Part shown: positions 14,359 to 22,201 of the stretch, one piece after another
How positions within the stretch are numbered: the first letter of the stretch is position 1
Layout: the number at the start of each line of letters is the position of its first letter
NCBI GenBank assembly: GCA_016212375.1
Contig: JACRGH010000069.1
Span: 1-33,628 of the forward strand
Length of the DNA stretch: 33,628 bases
Reading direction: 5' to 3'
Origin: Microcaldota archaeon
Lineage (GTDB): Archaea > Micrarchaeota > Micrarchaeia > Norongarragalinales > Norongarragalinaceae
Program-made: the position numbers and the translations under genes
The notes under the pieces: model-generated
What the model was told of the DNA's origin: nothing
Seen by the model: only the letters and a program-made list of their open reading frames with translations
Database searches by the model: none

Positions 14359-15249
14359 ATGCTTTTATCTATCTGTTTGTTTGTTGATGTGTTGGTTGTT
14401 TTGGAAAAATACCTTGCATTGTTTTTCGTTGGTGTTCTTATTTTTGGGTGTACTCAGCCATTGCGGTGCGTCGATTCCGACGGTGGTGCTGATTTTTTCC
14501 AAAAAGGAACGGTGTCCAAAACCGATGGGTTGAGTGTTATGAACAATACCGATTGGTGTAAGCCGCCTACTTTCGGACTTGTATCCGTGAGCTTTGGTAT
14601 TCGTAAAACGTTGAAAATCAATGATACGATTGATGTCAATGGCACCGGCACGCTGACACTTCTTAAGATTACGAGGGAAATTGATTCACACTATTTGGTT
14701 GGTGGGCGTAGTGGGTTCACTGGTAATGTGTCTGCTGAACATGCGGAGTTTAATTGCACGGGGCTTTGTACGAATACTCGTTCTGGGCGTTTTAGATTGA
14801 TTACCGACCAATTGCCTAACGGGCTTAAAGACGGTCTTGATAGTACCAACATTGGTTTTGACGGTAATCCCGACCCGATTTGGTTTTCAATTTTCGCAAC
14901 CGCGATACGCCCGGACCAAGTCGATCTTACTATTATCCGCTCGTATGGTAGGCAAGGCGTGGATCACCGGCTTTCCATTGGAAATAAAGTCATGTTTGGC
15001 AACGATACGTGGTTCGCCGTCGATTCAATCAGCGATAATACGACCCATATTACCGTTTCCTCCAGAACCGGGGTCAAGGCCCTTCAATTGCGTGGCGGAG
15101 ATTCTTTTGATGATAATGTCTCGGTGGTCTGGATTCAGGGAGTTGAAGCCCCCGTGAATACTCGATTGATAGAGTATACTTGTACGCGAACTGAAACTCA
15201 CGATTGCGCGGTTGATGGGAAATTATGTCAGGATGGGGCATGCAAATAG
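14359..15249 (+). CDS. Putative lipoprotein of unknown function
   Basis: A 296-residue protein with an N-terminal hydrophobic segment ending VGVLIFGC, a lipobox. Lipidation would be at the Cys near residue 31, so translation may begin downstream of the ATG at 14359, near VLEKYLALFF, to give a normal-length signal. The mature part is beta-rich with several Cys pairs (LRCVDSD, DWCKPP, FNCTGLCTN, YTCTRTETHDC, LCQDGACK) and many Asn-x-Ser/Thr sites. The C-terminal C-x-D-G-x-L-C-x-D-G-x-C is disulfide-like. Its codons end in A/T visibly more often than those of its neighbours, which hints at transfer or relaxed constraint. No family is recognised. Confidence 0.75.
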   Translation: MLLSICLFVDVLVVLEKYLALFFVGVLIFGCTQPLRCVDSDGGADFFQKGTVSKTDGLSVMNNTDWCKPPTFGLVSVSFGIRKTLKINDTIDVNGTGTLTLLKITREIDSHYLVGGRSGFTGNVSAEHAEFNCTGLCTNTRSGRFRLITDQLPNGLKDGLDSTNIGFDGNPDPIWFSIFATAIRPDQVDLTIIRSYGRQGVDHRLSIGNKVMFGNDTWFAVDSISDNTTHITVSSRTGVKALQLRGGDSFDDNVSVVWIQGVEAPVNTRLIEYTCTRTETHDCAVDGKLCQDGACK

Positions 15250-15353
15250 CCGGAATGTTGTGTTCTTTTTTTTACTTGCGTCTGGATTGATGCGCCCTCT
15301 TATTTCTTGGCGATTTCCGTCTTAGGCTTTTGTTACCTATCTTTTTTCTTTTC
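15250..15353. terminator. T-rich stretch after the lipoprotein gene
   Basis: The sequence GTTCTTTTTTTTACTTG at about 15264-15280 gives an archaeal-type U-tract terminator for the lipoprotein gene. More T-rich sequence follows up to the end of the convergent adenosylhomocysteinase gene. No gene is visible here. Confidence 0.4.
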
Positions 15354-16604
15354 TTATGTCCCGTGCTGCCAACTCTTCAAATAGTGTTCCTGCTCAGCGG
15401 ACAAGACGTCAATCTTGACGCCCTGGGTGTCCAGTTTGGTCTGCGCGACAAATCGGTCCAGCTCATCCGGCAACAAATGTACGCCCGCTTTGAGGGATTT
15501 GCCGTGTTTGAGGAGGTATTCCGCGGCCAACGCCTGGTCCGAGAACGAAAGATCCATGATTTCCGAGGAGTGCCCTTCCGCGGCGGCAAGGTTCGCCAAG
15601 CGACCTTCGCCGATGAGGAAAATCCGTCTGCCGCTGGATAGGGTGTATTGGTCCAGGTTGTCGCGGACCGTCTCTTTTGTTTTTGCCATTTTTCCCAATT
15701 GTTGGACGTTGATTTCGCAGTCAAAGTGGCCGGAGTTGGCCAAAATCGCGCCGTCTTTCATTTTCTGGAAGTGTTTTTCGGTGAGGACGTCCTTATCGCC
15801 TGTGAGGGTGACGAAAAAGTCGCCGTATTCAGAGGCTTTGTCCATGGTCGTCACGGTGTAGCCATCCATGTGGGCTGCGAGGGCCTTGACCGGGTCCACT
15901 TCCGTAATCGTGACTTTGGCACCCATGCCGTGCGCCCGTAAGGCCATGCCTTTGCCGCACCAGCCGTAGCCGGCCACGACGAATTGTTTGCCGGCGAACA
16001 GGGCGTTGGTGGTACGCATGATGGCGTCCAGGGTGCCTTGCGAGGTGCCGTAAAAATTGTCAAAGTAGTGTTTGGTGGGCGTGTCATTGACCGCGATGAC
16101 GGGAAATTCCAATTTGCCGTCGGCCGCCATGGCGCGCAATCGGATGACCCCCGTAGTGGTCTCTTCCTGGCCGCCGACGATTTGCGGCATGAGGTCCCGC
16201 CGGCTTTGGTGCACCGTGTTGATTAAATCCGCGCCGTCGTCGATGACCACGTGCGGCTGGATATCCAGGGCGGAATTGACCGCTTGGTAGTAGTCCTCTT
16301 TTTCAATGCCGCGCCAGGCGTATGTGTCGATGCCGCTTTGTGCCAAGGCCGCCGCGACGTCGTCCTGGGTGCTCAAGGGGTTGGAGCCGCAAAGTGATAC
16401 GTTGGCACCACCGGCTTTGAGTGCCAATACCAGCACGCCGGTTTCCTTGGTCACGTGCAAACAGCAGGCGATGTTTTTGTTGGCAAATGGCTTTTCCTTT
16501 TCAAAGCGTTTGCGGATTTCAGCCATTACGGGCATGTTGTGGTACGCCCAGTCCAGTTTCTGCAGGCCCTGTTGTGCGAGTTTGGGGTTTTTGACTTGGC
16601 TCAT
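15354..16604 (-). CDS. ahcY: Adenosylhomocysteinase
   Basis: A 416-residue enzyme that reversibly hydrolyses S-adenosylhomocysteine to adenosine and homocysteine, relieving product inhibition of methyltransferases. Substrate and catalytic motifs are CLHVTKETGVL (His50), VIDDGADL (Asp ~123), GGQEETTTGV (Glu ~148) and TPTKHYFDN (Lys178, Asp182). The NAD-binding motif is AGYGWCGKGMA, and SGHFDCEI follows. It has the short archaeal/thermophile form and ends in YLKSWQHGT. The start is the ATG at 16604, preceded by AGGTGA; upstream the frame is open for ten codons only. It stands alone, with no methionine-cycle neighbours in view. Confidence 0.95.
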   Translation of the reverse strand: MSQVKNPKLAQQGLQKLDWAYHNMPVMAEIRKRFEKEKPFANKNIACCLHVTKETGVLVLALKAGGANVSLCGSNPLSTQDDVAAALAQSGIDTYAWRGIEKEDYYQAVNSALDIQPHVVIDDGADLINTVHQSRRDLMPQIVGGQEETTTGVIRLRAMAADGKLEFPVIAVNDTPTKHYFDNFYGTSQGTLDAIMRTTNALFAGKQFVVAGYGWCGKGMALRAHGMGAKVTITEVDPVKALAAHMDGYTVTTMDKASEYGDFFVTLTGDKDVLTEKHFQKMKDGAILANSGHFDCEINVQQLGKMAKTKETVRDNLDQYTLSSGRRIFLIGEGRLANLAAAEGHSSEIMDLSFSDQALAAEYLLKHGKSLKAGVHLLPDELDRFVAQTKLDTQGVKIDVLSAEQEHYLKSWQHGT

Positions 16605-16832
16605 AAAAAAATCACCTAAAACGTGGAATGGCACCTTGGTGTACTCATACGCTTTTTAGGCTTCTGACGGGCAATGCGGTTTGGTCATTCTTTCCCGCTT
16701 TGAGGTTTTCCCATCTTTTTGTTTTCCACGTTTTTTGGCCCTTTTGCAACCGTTTTTTAATGTGGATTCTCAAATTTTTTCATCGGGGTTTTTTCCAATA
16801 CGTGAATCGAGCAAGTCGGGGAATTGGTTTTC
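16605..16832. promoter_or_regulatory. Divergent spacer; TTTTGCAACC motif upstream of the small membrane gene
   Basis: No gene is seen. CTTTTGCAACC at 16741-16751 is followed by GTTTTTTAATG, a possible TATA element, 92 bases before the ATG at 16833. The same core lies upstream of the EamA and ABCE1 genes. AGGTGA just upstream of 16604 on the - strand is the ribosome-binding site of adenosylhomocysteinase. Confidence 0.35.
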
Positions 16833-16964
16833 ATGGCCGTCAGCGGAATGTGGTTGTTAATCGTCTTTTTCGGCATCATCTACGCGCTCCAGCAGGGCGT
16901 CAGCTCCGATTTATTCATTATTATGGGTGCAATTGGGGCGGTGGCATTCGTTACCACCCAATGA
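16833..16964 (+). CDS. 43-residue two-helix membrane protein
   Basis: A short frame beginning MAVSGMWLLIVFFGIIYALQ and ending FIIMGAIGAVAFVTTQ. Two hydrophobic segments are separated by a short polar turn (QGVSSD), predicting a helical hairpin with both ends on the same side of the membrane. No Shine-Dalgarno is visible, but the region upstream carries the TTTTGCAACC/TTTTTTAA promoter-like pair. It lies about 480 bases ahead of the ATP synthase cluster on the same strand. A role as a small membrane accessory is possible but purely inferred. The long overlapping frame from 16927 is a shadow. Confidence 0.5.
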   Translation: MAVSGMWLLIVFFGIIYALQQGVSSDLFIIMGAIGAVAFVTTQ

Positions 16965-17184
16965 CGGGTGCCAAAGCGTGCGGTTTGCACGGTGTTCGCC
17001 CGCGGCGTCGTTGGGTTTCAAGACGTTGGGGTTTTTACGAACGCCCGTCCGGGTTTGTGTTTCCATTTTAGCCACTTTTTGCTTTTTTGCTTCCTGTTTT
17101 TCACATCCGTTTATCAATTTTTGGATTTTTCGTCGGTTTTTTCGCGGTTTTCTTTCCGTTTTCCGTTTCACGCACCCGCGGGTA

Positions 17185-17445
17185 TTTTATATCAGCGGGG
17201 CGCAAATCGAGAGCAATCAATGCCCGAACGTATCGGGCGCATCCGCGGTGAGGCTTTGTCTTCGAGTCGGATGCGACGCACCTATTATCGCGCGTTTGGA
17301 TCTTGAGGCCTTTTTCCGCGGCAAGCAATCGGGGAAGCGGGTTTTATGTCCATGGGCCACTTGCGGTGCGGGGCACGACGGCGTCCGTCGTCCAAGACCA
17401 TTGAAAATTGAATTCCAAGATTTGAATAATTCGGGTGGAACTTAC
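17185..17445 (+). promoter_or_regulatory. ATP synthase promoter and structured 5' leader
   Basis: TTTTATAT at about 17189-17196 is a good TATA box, putting transcription start near 17220. The leader of roughly 230 bases contains three clear hairpins: GCCCGA/TCGGGC with a five-base loop, CGCATCCG/CGGATGCG enclosing about 20 bases, and ACGACGG/CCGTCGT with a three-base CGT loop. It ends with GGTGG eight bases before the subunit H ATG. The upstream part (16965-17184) is T-rich with no gene. The fold matches no riboswitch that I recognise; it could equally contain a small RNA. Confidence 0.45.
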
Positions 17446-17787
17446 ATGTCAACGGAACACGCTCATGGTTCATCGGATTCGTCAAGCGAAATGACGCGCA
17501 ATTTGCAGGCGTTGCACGATGAGGAATCACGTCTTAAGGATGATGCGATTGCCTTGGTGCAGGAAAAGCAGGCTTTGTTGGATTCGGCTCGAAAAAAAGC
17601 GCAGGCCCTCCTGGATAAGGCCCGTGAAAAAGCCGAATCCGAGCGCGAAAAGATCCTATCCGCCATGCAGGCCAAGGTGGATGCGGAAAAAAATGAGTTG
17701 CTGAAAAAAGCCGACCGCGATGCGGCCGCTTTGCGCAAGAAAAAATTGAACCTGACGTCCAAATTGTTACCCTTGGTGTTTCCCTAA
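17446..17787 (+). CDS. A-type ATP synthase subunit H (peripheral stalk)
   Basis: A 113-residue, almost entirely coiled-coil protein. From residue ~15 it runs through LQALHDEESRLKDDAIALVQ and heptads of Ala/Lys/Glu (ARKKAQALLDKAREKAESER) to a basic end. Subunit H pairs with subunit E to form the peripheral stalks of the A1A0 ATP synthase. The start is the ATG at 17446, with GGTGG eight bases upstream. The His/Ser-rich first 15 residues are variable in this family. It is the first gene of the cluster. Identification rests on coiled-coil character plus position before subunit I. Confidence 0.85.
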   Translation: MSTEHAHGSSDSSSEMTRNLQALHDEESRLKDDAIALVQEKQALLDSARKKAQALLDKAREKAESEREKILSAMQAKVDAEKNELLKKADRDAAALRKKKLNLTSKLLPLVFP

Positions 17788-17806
17788 ACCGAACTGTCGA
17801 CTGTCT

Positions 17807-19738
17807 ATGTTTTTCCCTGAAAAATTAGTCAAAATCCGGGCGTTTTGCCCCGTCCCCAAGCGTGCCGCGCTGGTCGACGCCCTCTATGAATTCGGCGTCA
17901 TCCACGTCTCGGATGCCAAAACCTTTTCCTCGTCCAAGCCGTTGGACCATTTCCGCATCGTCTCGGAACGTCTCATTTCATTGCGCGCGGTGGCAAGCCA
18001 ATTGGCCATTTTGCCTGCGATTGATTCCCGCGACGTCCCGCTGGATGTGCTTTTGGCGGAATATGAGCGGCTCAAAGTCGATGAGTGGTCGTCCCTGTTG
18101 AAGCAGGTGGACCAATTGCGTGCCAACGTCGCGGAACTGGACGAGCGCCAAAGCAAGTTGCGCCCGTTCCGGAAATTGGACATCGATTCCCGCGTCATGG
18201 CGTCAAGCCGTCTGGGTTTTGCCTATTTCGCCCCGGGTCCGCATTTTTCATGGGATGCACTCCAAGAAGTCCAAGCCGGAAAAAAAGGCTCATGGCATGC
18301 GCCCCAACAGGTGCATTTTGAATCCACCCAGGTGCGCGACGGAAAGGAAAATTATGTATTTTTGGCCTACGACCTCCGATCGTCCGAGCAGGTGCAAAAA
18401 GCCTTGGGGACCGCTGCCAAAGTCTTCGAGATTCCGGCCCTGCTCGGAGGCGGCACGTTCGTCCATGCCTATGACGAATTGGAACTGCACTTGCAAACCG
18501 CGCACGCCGATTTGGCCGCTTCCATGCGCCGTGTGGATTGGTTCGTCCAGCACAAAGGTCGCGCGTTTTCCGAATTGTTAGGGGGTTTTGAAATCGCCGC
18601 GAAAAAAGCGGAATTGCCCACCAAGTTCGGCCAAAGCCAATTGCTTAATGCGGCGGAAGGCTGGATTCCGGAAAACCGGTTTGACCAATTGGCGGCTGCC
18701 TTGGAATCCCGTTTGGGTACGTCCGTGTTGTTGGAAAAAGTTCCCACGAGCCAGACGCCGCCGACCAAATTGGACAACCCGCGTCCCATCCGGCCGTTCG
18801 AATTTTTGGTCAAAGCCCTCTCCCTTCCGGATTACCATGAATTGGACCCCACTATCTTGGTCTTTATCTCATTTCCCATTTTCTTCGGCATGATTTTGGG
18901 AGACGTCGGCTACGGCCTGTCCATGGTGGCCCTCTCGTTTGTCATGCGCCAAAAATTCAAGGAAGGCTTTTTCCGCAGCATCTCCGGCATGATGATGTTC
19001 TCCGGCATCTGGACGGTAGCCTGGGGTTTCGTCTTCGGTGAGTTCTTCGGCGCGGAAAGCATTTTTGGTTACGCGTTGCACCCTGTCATCCACCGCTTGG
19101 AAACCGAAGGCATCCTGCACTTGATGCAATTGTCATTGCTGTTCGGTTTCGTCCACCTCTCGTTGGGCTTCATCGTAGGCGCCTACGTGGCGTTCAAGGA
19201 AAATCATCTGAAGCACATGGCGGCGAAGATTTCATGGCTTTTGTTGATGGTCTCCATCATGGCCTATTTGGCGATTTCGGCGAATATTGACGGTTTGGCG
19301 CTGTTCGCGGTCTACGGCTCGGCGTTGCCGTCCGTTGCTTGGCTGGCACTGATGACCGTATCGTTGGTCAGTTTGCTTCTGACGGAAGGGGTCAACGCGT
19401 TGGTCGAATTGCCCGGCGTGGTGGGTAACGTGGTCTCGTATTTGCGTATCATGGCACTTGGCATCGTTGGCGTGGTCCTTGCGGGAATGGTCAACCAAAT
19501 CCCGCTGAAACCCTCGTTGGACCCGGCGGGCTTGTTGTCTTTCGTCCTGTTCAGTATCGCGTTCGTCGTGGGCCAGATTTTCGTTCTGGGCCTGGGTATC
19601 TTCGAGTCGTCCATCCAGTCATTGCGTCTTCATTACGTCGAGTTTTTCTCGAAATTCTACCACGGCGGGGGGCACGCCTTCGTGTCGTTACGGGAGGAAT
19701 CCAATCGGAAAAAAGCGAGCCGTTCGGGTGGGGTTTAA
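17807..19738 (+). CDS. A-type ATP synthase subunit I (a)
   Basis: A 643-residue subunit with an N-terminal cytosolic half (MFFPEKLVKIRAFCP...) that anchors the peripheral stalks, and a C-terminal membrane half of about eight helices from residue ~345. The essential arginine facing the c-ring is Arg547 in VSYLRIMALGIVG. Other family signatures are IFFGMILGDVGYG, EGVNALVELPGVVGNVVSYL and the C-terminal LRLHYVEFFSKFYHGGG. Length and domain order are normal. It starts 19 bases after subunit H without a clear ribosome-binding site, so it is probably translated by coupling. Confidence 0.95.
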   Translation: MFFPEKLVKIRAFCPVPKRAALVDALYEFGVIHVSDAKTFSSSKPLDHFRIVSERLISLRAVASQLAILPAIDSRDVPLDVLLAEYERLKVDEWSSLLKQVDQLRANVAELDERQSKLRPFRKLDIDSRVMASSRLGFAYFAPGPHFSWDALQEVQAGKKGSWHAPQQVHFESTQVRDGKENYVFLAYDLRSSEQVQKALGTAAKVFEIPALLGGGTFVHAYDELELHLQTAHADLAASMRRVDWFVQHKGRAFSELLGGFEIAAKKAELPTKFGQSQLLNAAEGWIPENRFDQLAAALESRLGTSVLLEKVPTSQTPPTKLDNPRPIRPFEFLVKALSLPDYHELDPTILVFISFPIFFGMILGDVGYGLSMVALSFVMRQKFKEGFFRSISGMMMFSGIWTVAWGFVFGEFFGAESIFGYALHPVIHRLETEGILHLMQLSLLFGFVHLSLGFIVGAYVAFKENHLKHMAAKISWLLLMVSIMAYLAISANIDGLALFAVYGSALPSVAWLALMTVSLVSLLLTEGVNALVELPGVVGNVVSYLRIMALGIVGVVLAGMVNQIPLKPSLDPAGLLSFVLFSIAFVVGQIFVLGLGIFESSIQSLRLHYVEFFSKFYHGGGHAFVSLREESNRKKASRSGGV

Positions 19739-19741
19739 ATC

Positions 19742-19792
19742 ATGCCGACGGAATCACACATCACGCGTATGGAAAAGCATTTTTCAAATTGA
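19742..19792 (+). other. 16-codon mini-ORF between subunits I and K
   Basis: An ATG directly after the subunit I stop opens a 16-residue frame (MPTESHITRMEKHFSN). Its TGA overlaps the GAGGTGA ribosome-binding site of subunit K. It has no ribosome-binding site of its own. It may couple translation from I to K or be chance. Confidence 0.2.
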
Positions 19793-19805
19793 GGTGAATT
19801 AAAGT

Positions 19806-20036
19806 ATGGCCGTAGATTTAGGTTCGGGTTTGATCGCCATCGGCGCAGGTCTTGCCGTTTTGGGCGGTGCGTTGGGCACGGCCTACGCACAAGGAAATAT
19901 TGGCGCCGCGGGCATGGGCCTTTTGGCTGAACGCGAAAGCGCATTCGGAACCGTCATCATTTTGTTGGCGTTGCCGGAAACCATCGTCCTGTTGGGCTTC
20001 ATCATCGGTTTCCTGCTGTTGGGCAAGATTGCTTAG
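19806..20036 (+). CDS. A-type ATP synthase subunit K (c-ring proteolipid)
   Basis: A 76-residue two-helix proteolipid, the ordinary archaeal single-hairpin size. Helix 1 has the small-residue packing AIGAGLAVLGGALGTAYAQG, the polar loop is GLLAERES, and helix 2 carries the ion-binding Glu58 in ALPETIVLLGF. Gln29 in helix 1 and Thr59 next to the carboxylate leave sodium binding open, but the usual Gln after Glu-Thr is replaced by Ile, so the coupling ion is uncertain. The start has GAGGTGA eight bases upstream. Confidence 0.95.
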   Translation: MAVDLGSGLIAIGAGLAVLGGALGTAYAQGNIGAAGMGLLAERESAFGTVIILLALPETIVLLGFIIGFLLLGKIA

Positions 20037-20091
20037 ATTCCCTAAGCATCGCTCGTTAACCCCATCATAGGTTGGAAGTGCCACTTATCCC

Positions 20092-20643
20092 ATGACTTTG
20101 GACCATCTTCGAAAGGAAATCCGCCAGGAGGCCCAGCGGACGCGCCGCGACGCGCTAAAGGACGCCGAAAACGAAAGTGACGCAATTGTCAAGGAGGCTG
20201 AAAACCAGGCCAAATCCCTCTTGGAATCCTCGCGGCAAAAAGCCGAGGATGACGCGTCACAAAAGCAAAGCCTGGTCTCCGCCGCCCGCCTTGAGGCGAA
20301 AAAACGCATCGCCGAGGCCCGCGACGAACTGGTAGCCGTCCAATTGGGCGAGGTCCGCGAGGCGTTGCGGGAATTCGCCGATTCGTCCAAGTACGACGGT
20401 GTTCTGAAGGACTTGGCCAACAGCGGTGCCGAGGCATTGGGTGGAAAAGTCCGCATCTTGGCCCGTAAAAAAGATTTGCCCAAACTCAAGAAATGGGGTT
20501 ATTCGGATGTGGATGAATTGGATTGTTGGGGCGGCTGCATCGTGGTCACAACCGATGGCCGCATCCGGATGAACCAGACATTCGAGGCCTTGTACGAACA
20601 GGGTTTGGAAAAACTGCGCCAAGGTATTTTCGAGGAATTGTAA
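20092..20643 (+). CDS. A-type ATP synthase subunit E (peripheral stalk)
   Basis: A 183-residue protein with an N-terminal charged coiled coil (about residues 5-85, DHLRKEIRQEAQRTRRDALK...) and a C-terminal globular domain. That domain has the family ending WGGCIVVTTDGRIRMNQTFE followed by a helix (LEKLRQGIFEEL). It forms the stalk heterodimer with H and binds the top of subunit B. It sits between K and C as in other archaeal clusters and ends two bases before the subunit C ATG. Confidence 0.93.
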   Translation: MTLDHLRKEIRQEAQRTRRDALKDAENESDAIVKEAENQAKSLLESSRQKAEDDASQKQSLVSAARLEAKKRIAEARDELVAVQLGEVREALREFADSSKYDGVLKDLANSGAEALGGKVRILARKKDLPKLKKWGYSDVDELDCWGGCIVVTTDGRIRMNQTFEALYEQGLEKLRQGIFEEL

Positions 20644-20645
20644 CT

Positions 20646-21668
20646 ATGGTCGATTTGGAATACGGATACGGTTGCACACGCATCAAGGCACTTGAGACCC
20701 GGCTTCTGACCCGAAAGCAATGGGCGGATTTGTTCAGCGTATTTTCACTGCCCGAAATGACCGTGATGCTGCAGGAAACGTCCTACAAGGACGCGCTAAT
20801 CCGCGCCTCCCAGAAACACGCGGGAATCGAATTGCTGATGGTCGGCCTAGCGGACAATTGGGTTCAGACGTTGCGCACCATCGAACGCATCATCCCGGAT
20901 AAGGCGAAAAGCGCGTTGGACGTCCTGTTGCGCGAATGGGAAGTGCAAGACGTCAAGACCGTCTGCGCCAAAAAAGCCTTGGGACAAATCGTTTCCATGG
21001 ATGAGCTTTCCGTTGCAACCGAATCCAGCCGCAAATTGTGCGAAAAACTCATGGAACAAAAAGATTGGGCCTCGTTGCTCAACGTGCTGAAAAGCTCTTG
21101 GTATGGCGATGCGTTGCGCGCCGATTTTACCCGCATGCAGGACCCTGCCGAGTTCCGCTTGGTAAGCCAGGCTCTGGACCGGGCGTACGCCCAGCAAGTG
21201 TCCGAGGTGCTCAAAGCCAAAGCCCATCCCAACACCCGCGCTTTGCTCCGGCTGCGCCAGGAATTTTTGCACACCATGATCGTCCTCCGGCTCAAACCCA
21301 TCGCGTCCTCGGCTGACATTGAAAAGGAATTGTTCGGAACGCCGTCGCAAAAAGTCCGTGACCTCCTTGGGGCCGCCAATCTGGATGAGGCCGTTCGTTT
21401 GTTGGGTCTGCCGGATTCCGTACTTGCGATTTACCATGAAAAGAACGCCTTGAGCGCCATCGAACTGGGCCTGGAAAAACAATTCGTCCAGACGGCACTC
21501 AAGAAGTTCCGCGCCTCCGTCTTGAATTTCGGCGTGGTCATCGGGTTTTTGTACCTTAAATCCGCGGAAATTGCCAACCTCAAGCGTTTGGCGCTTGGGA
21601 AGTATTTCGGCGTGGAAGACCAGTTCAGGCCGTTTTTGTTGCAGGAAATCACCGGTGCATCCTCATGA
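20646..21668 (+). CDS. A-type ATP synthase subunit C (rotor socket)
   Basis: A 340-residue all-helical protein made of three related helical bundles, which sits like a socket on the c-ring and receives the D/F shaft. It begins MVDLEYGYGCTRIKALETRL and ends with the family pattern NFGVVIGFLYLKSAEIANLK. The long frame extends upstream to 20523 within subunit E, but the ATG at 20646 follows GAGGAA and gives the standard N-terminus. The stop overlaps the subunit F start (ATGA). Confidence 0.93.
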   Translation: MVDLEYGYGCTRIKALETRLLTRKQWADLFSVFSLPEMTVMLQETSYKDALIRASQKHAGIELLMVGLADNWVQTLRTIERIIPDKAKSALDVLLREWEVQDVKTVCAKKALGQIVSMDELSVATESSRKLCEKLMEQKDWASLLNVLKSSWYGDALRADFTRMQDPAEFRLVSQALDRAYAQQVSEVLKAKAHPNTRALLRLRQEFLHTMIVLRLKPIASSADIEKELFGTPSQKVRDLLGAANLDEAVRLLGLPDSVLAIYHEKNALSAIELGLEKQFVQTALKKFRASVLNFGVVIGFLYLKSAEIANLKRLALGKYFGVEDQFRPFLLQEITGASS

Positions 21669-21991
21669 AAGACTCCATTGCCGTCGTAGGGGATTCGGAA
21701 ACCGTGTTGGGCTTCCGGTTGGCGGGTATCCAAAAGGCGTTTACGACCAATGCGGCGGCCGATGACGTGGATGCCGTGTTGGAAACCGCGCTTTTTACGC
21801 CGCAGGTCGGCATCCTTATCGTCAGCCAGGACGCGATGGAAAAAGCGTCCGCTAAAATGCGGAAAACTACGGAAGAAAGCACCAAGCCGGTCGTGGTCGT
21901 CATTCCCGGCAAGAATACGAAAAGTGCCAAGGGTAGTTCAAATTTGGCTCAGTTGGTCAAGCGCGCCATCGGCGTGGACATTATGAAATAG
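21665..21991 (+). CDS. A-type ATP synthase subunit F (central shaft)
   Basis: A 108-residue protein with a Rossmann-like N-terminal domain (SIAVVGDSETVLGFRLAGI, then VGILIVSQDAMEKAS) and a C-terminal helix (SNLAQLVKRAIGVDIMK). Subunit F binds subunit D and regulates the shaft. The DSETVLGFRLAG segment is the family hallmark. The gene overlaps subunit C by four bases and is followed by a 210-base spacer before subunit A. Confidence 0.93.
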   Translation: MKDSIAVVGDSETVLGFRLAGIQKAFTTNAAADDVDAVLETALFTPQVGILIVSQDAMEKASAKMRKTTEESTKPVVVVIPGKNTKSAKGSSNLAQLVKRAIGVDIMK

Positions 21992-22201
21992 GTTTTGGAC
22001 CGCGGGCTACAACACGGGTCCGGTTCAAAGACTAAAAAAATTCATTACGAAAAAGCGCAAGGAAAAAAACGGTACGAAAAAGCAAGGAAAAAACGTTAAA
22101 AAAAATAAAAACCAAAATGACGAAAACAACGCCGCCAGAAAAAATCGCCAAACAAAACAAAAAATATTCACAAAAAATTTCAACAGAAGGTGAAACTGCT
22201 C
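21992..22201 (+). promoter_or_regulatory. A-rich leader of subunit A with tandem AAGCGCAAGGAA-like motifs
   Basis: A GGACC/GGTCC hairpin follows the subunit F stop. After it come two near-identical units, CGAAAAAGCGCAAGGAAAAA and CGAAAAAGCAAGGAAAAAAC, starting near 22048 and 22075. The first contains the 12-mer shared with the leaders of DUF35 and subunit D. The TTAAAAAAAATAAAAA at about 22096-22111 could serve as a TATA region. AAGGTGA (22187-22193) is the ribosome-binding site for the ATG at 22202. This suggests that A and B can be transcribed separately. Confidence 0.45.

Noticed and set aside
17205-17290. Possible tRNA in the ATPase leader (a TTCGAGT loop is present)
   Set aside because: The T-arm stem does not pair and there is no acceptor stem or D-arm. 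The hairpins fit a leader RNA better.
16927-17445. Upstream extension of subunit H as a 286-residue protein
   Set aside because: The extra 173 residues are Phe/Cys/Arg-rich noise over a T-rich and hairpin-rich leader. A normal subunit H begins at 17446 after a ribosome-binding site.
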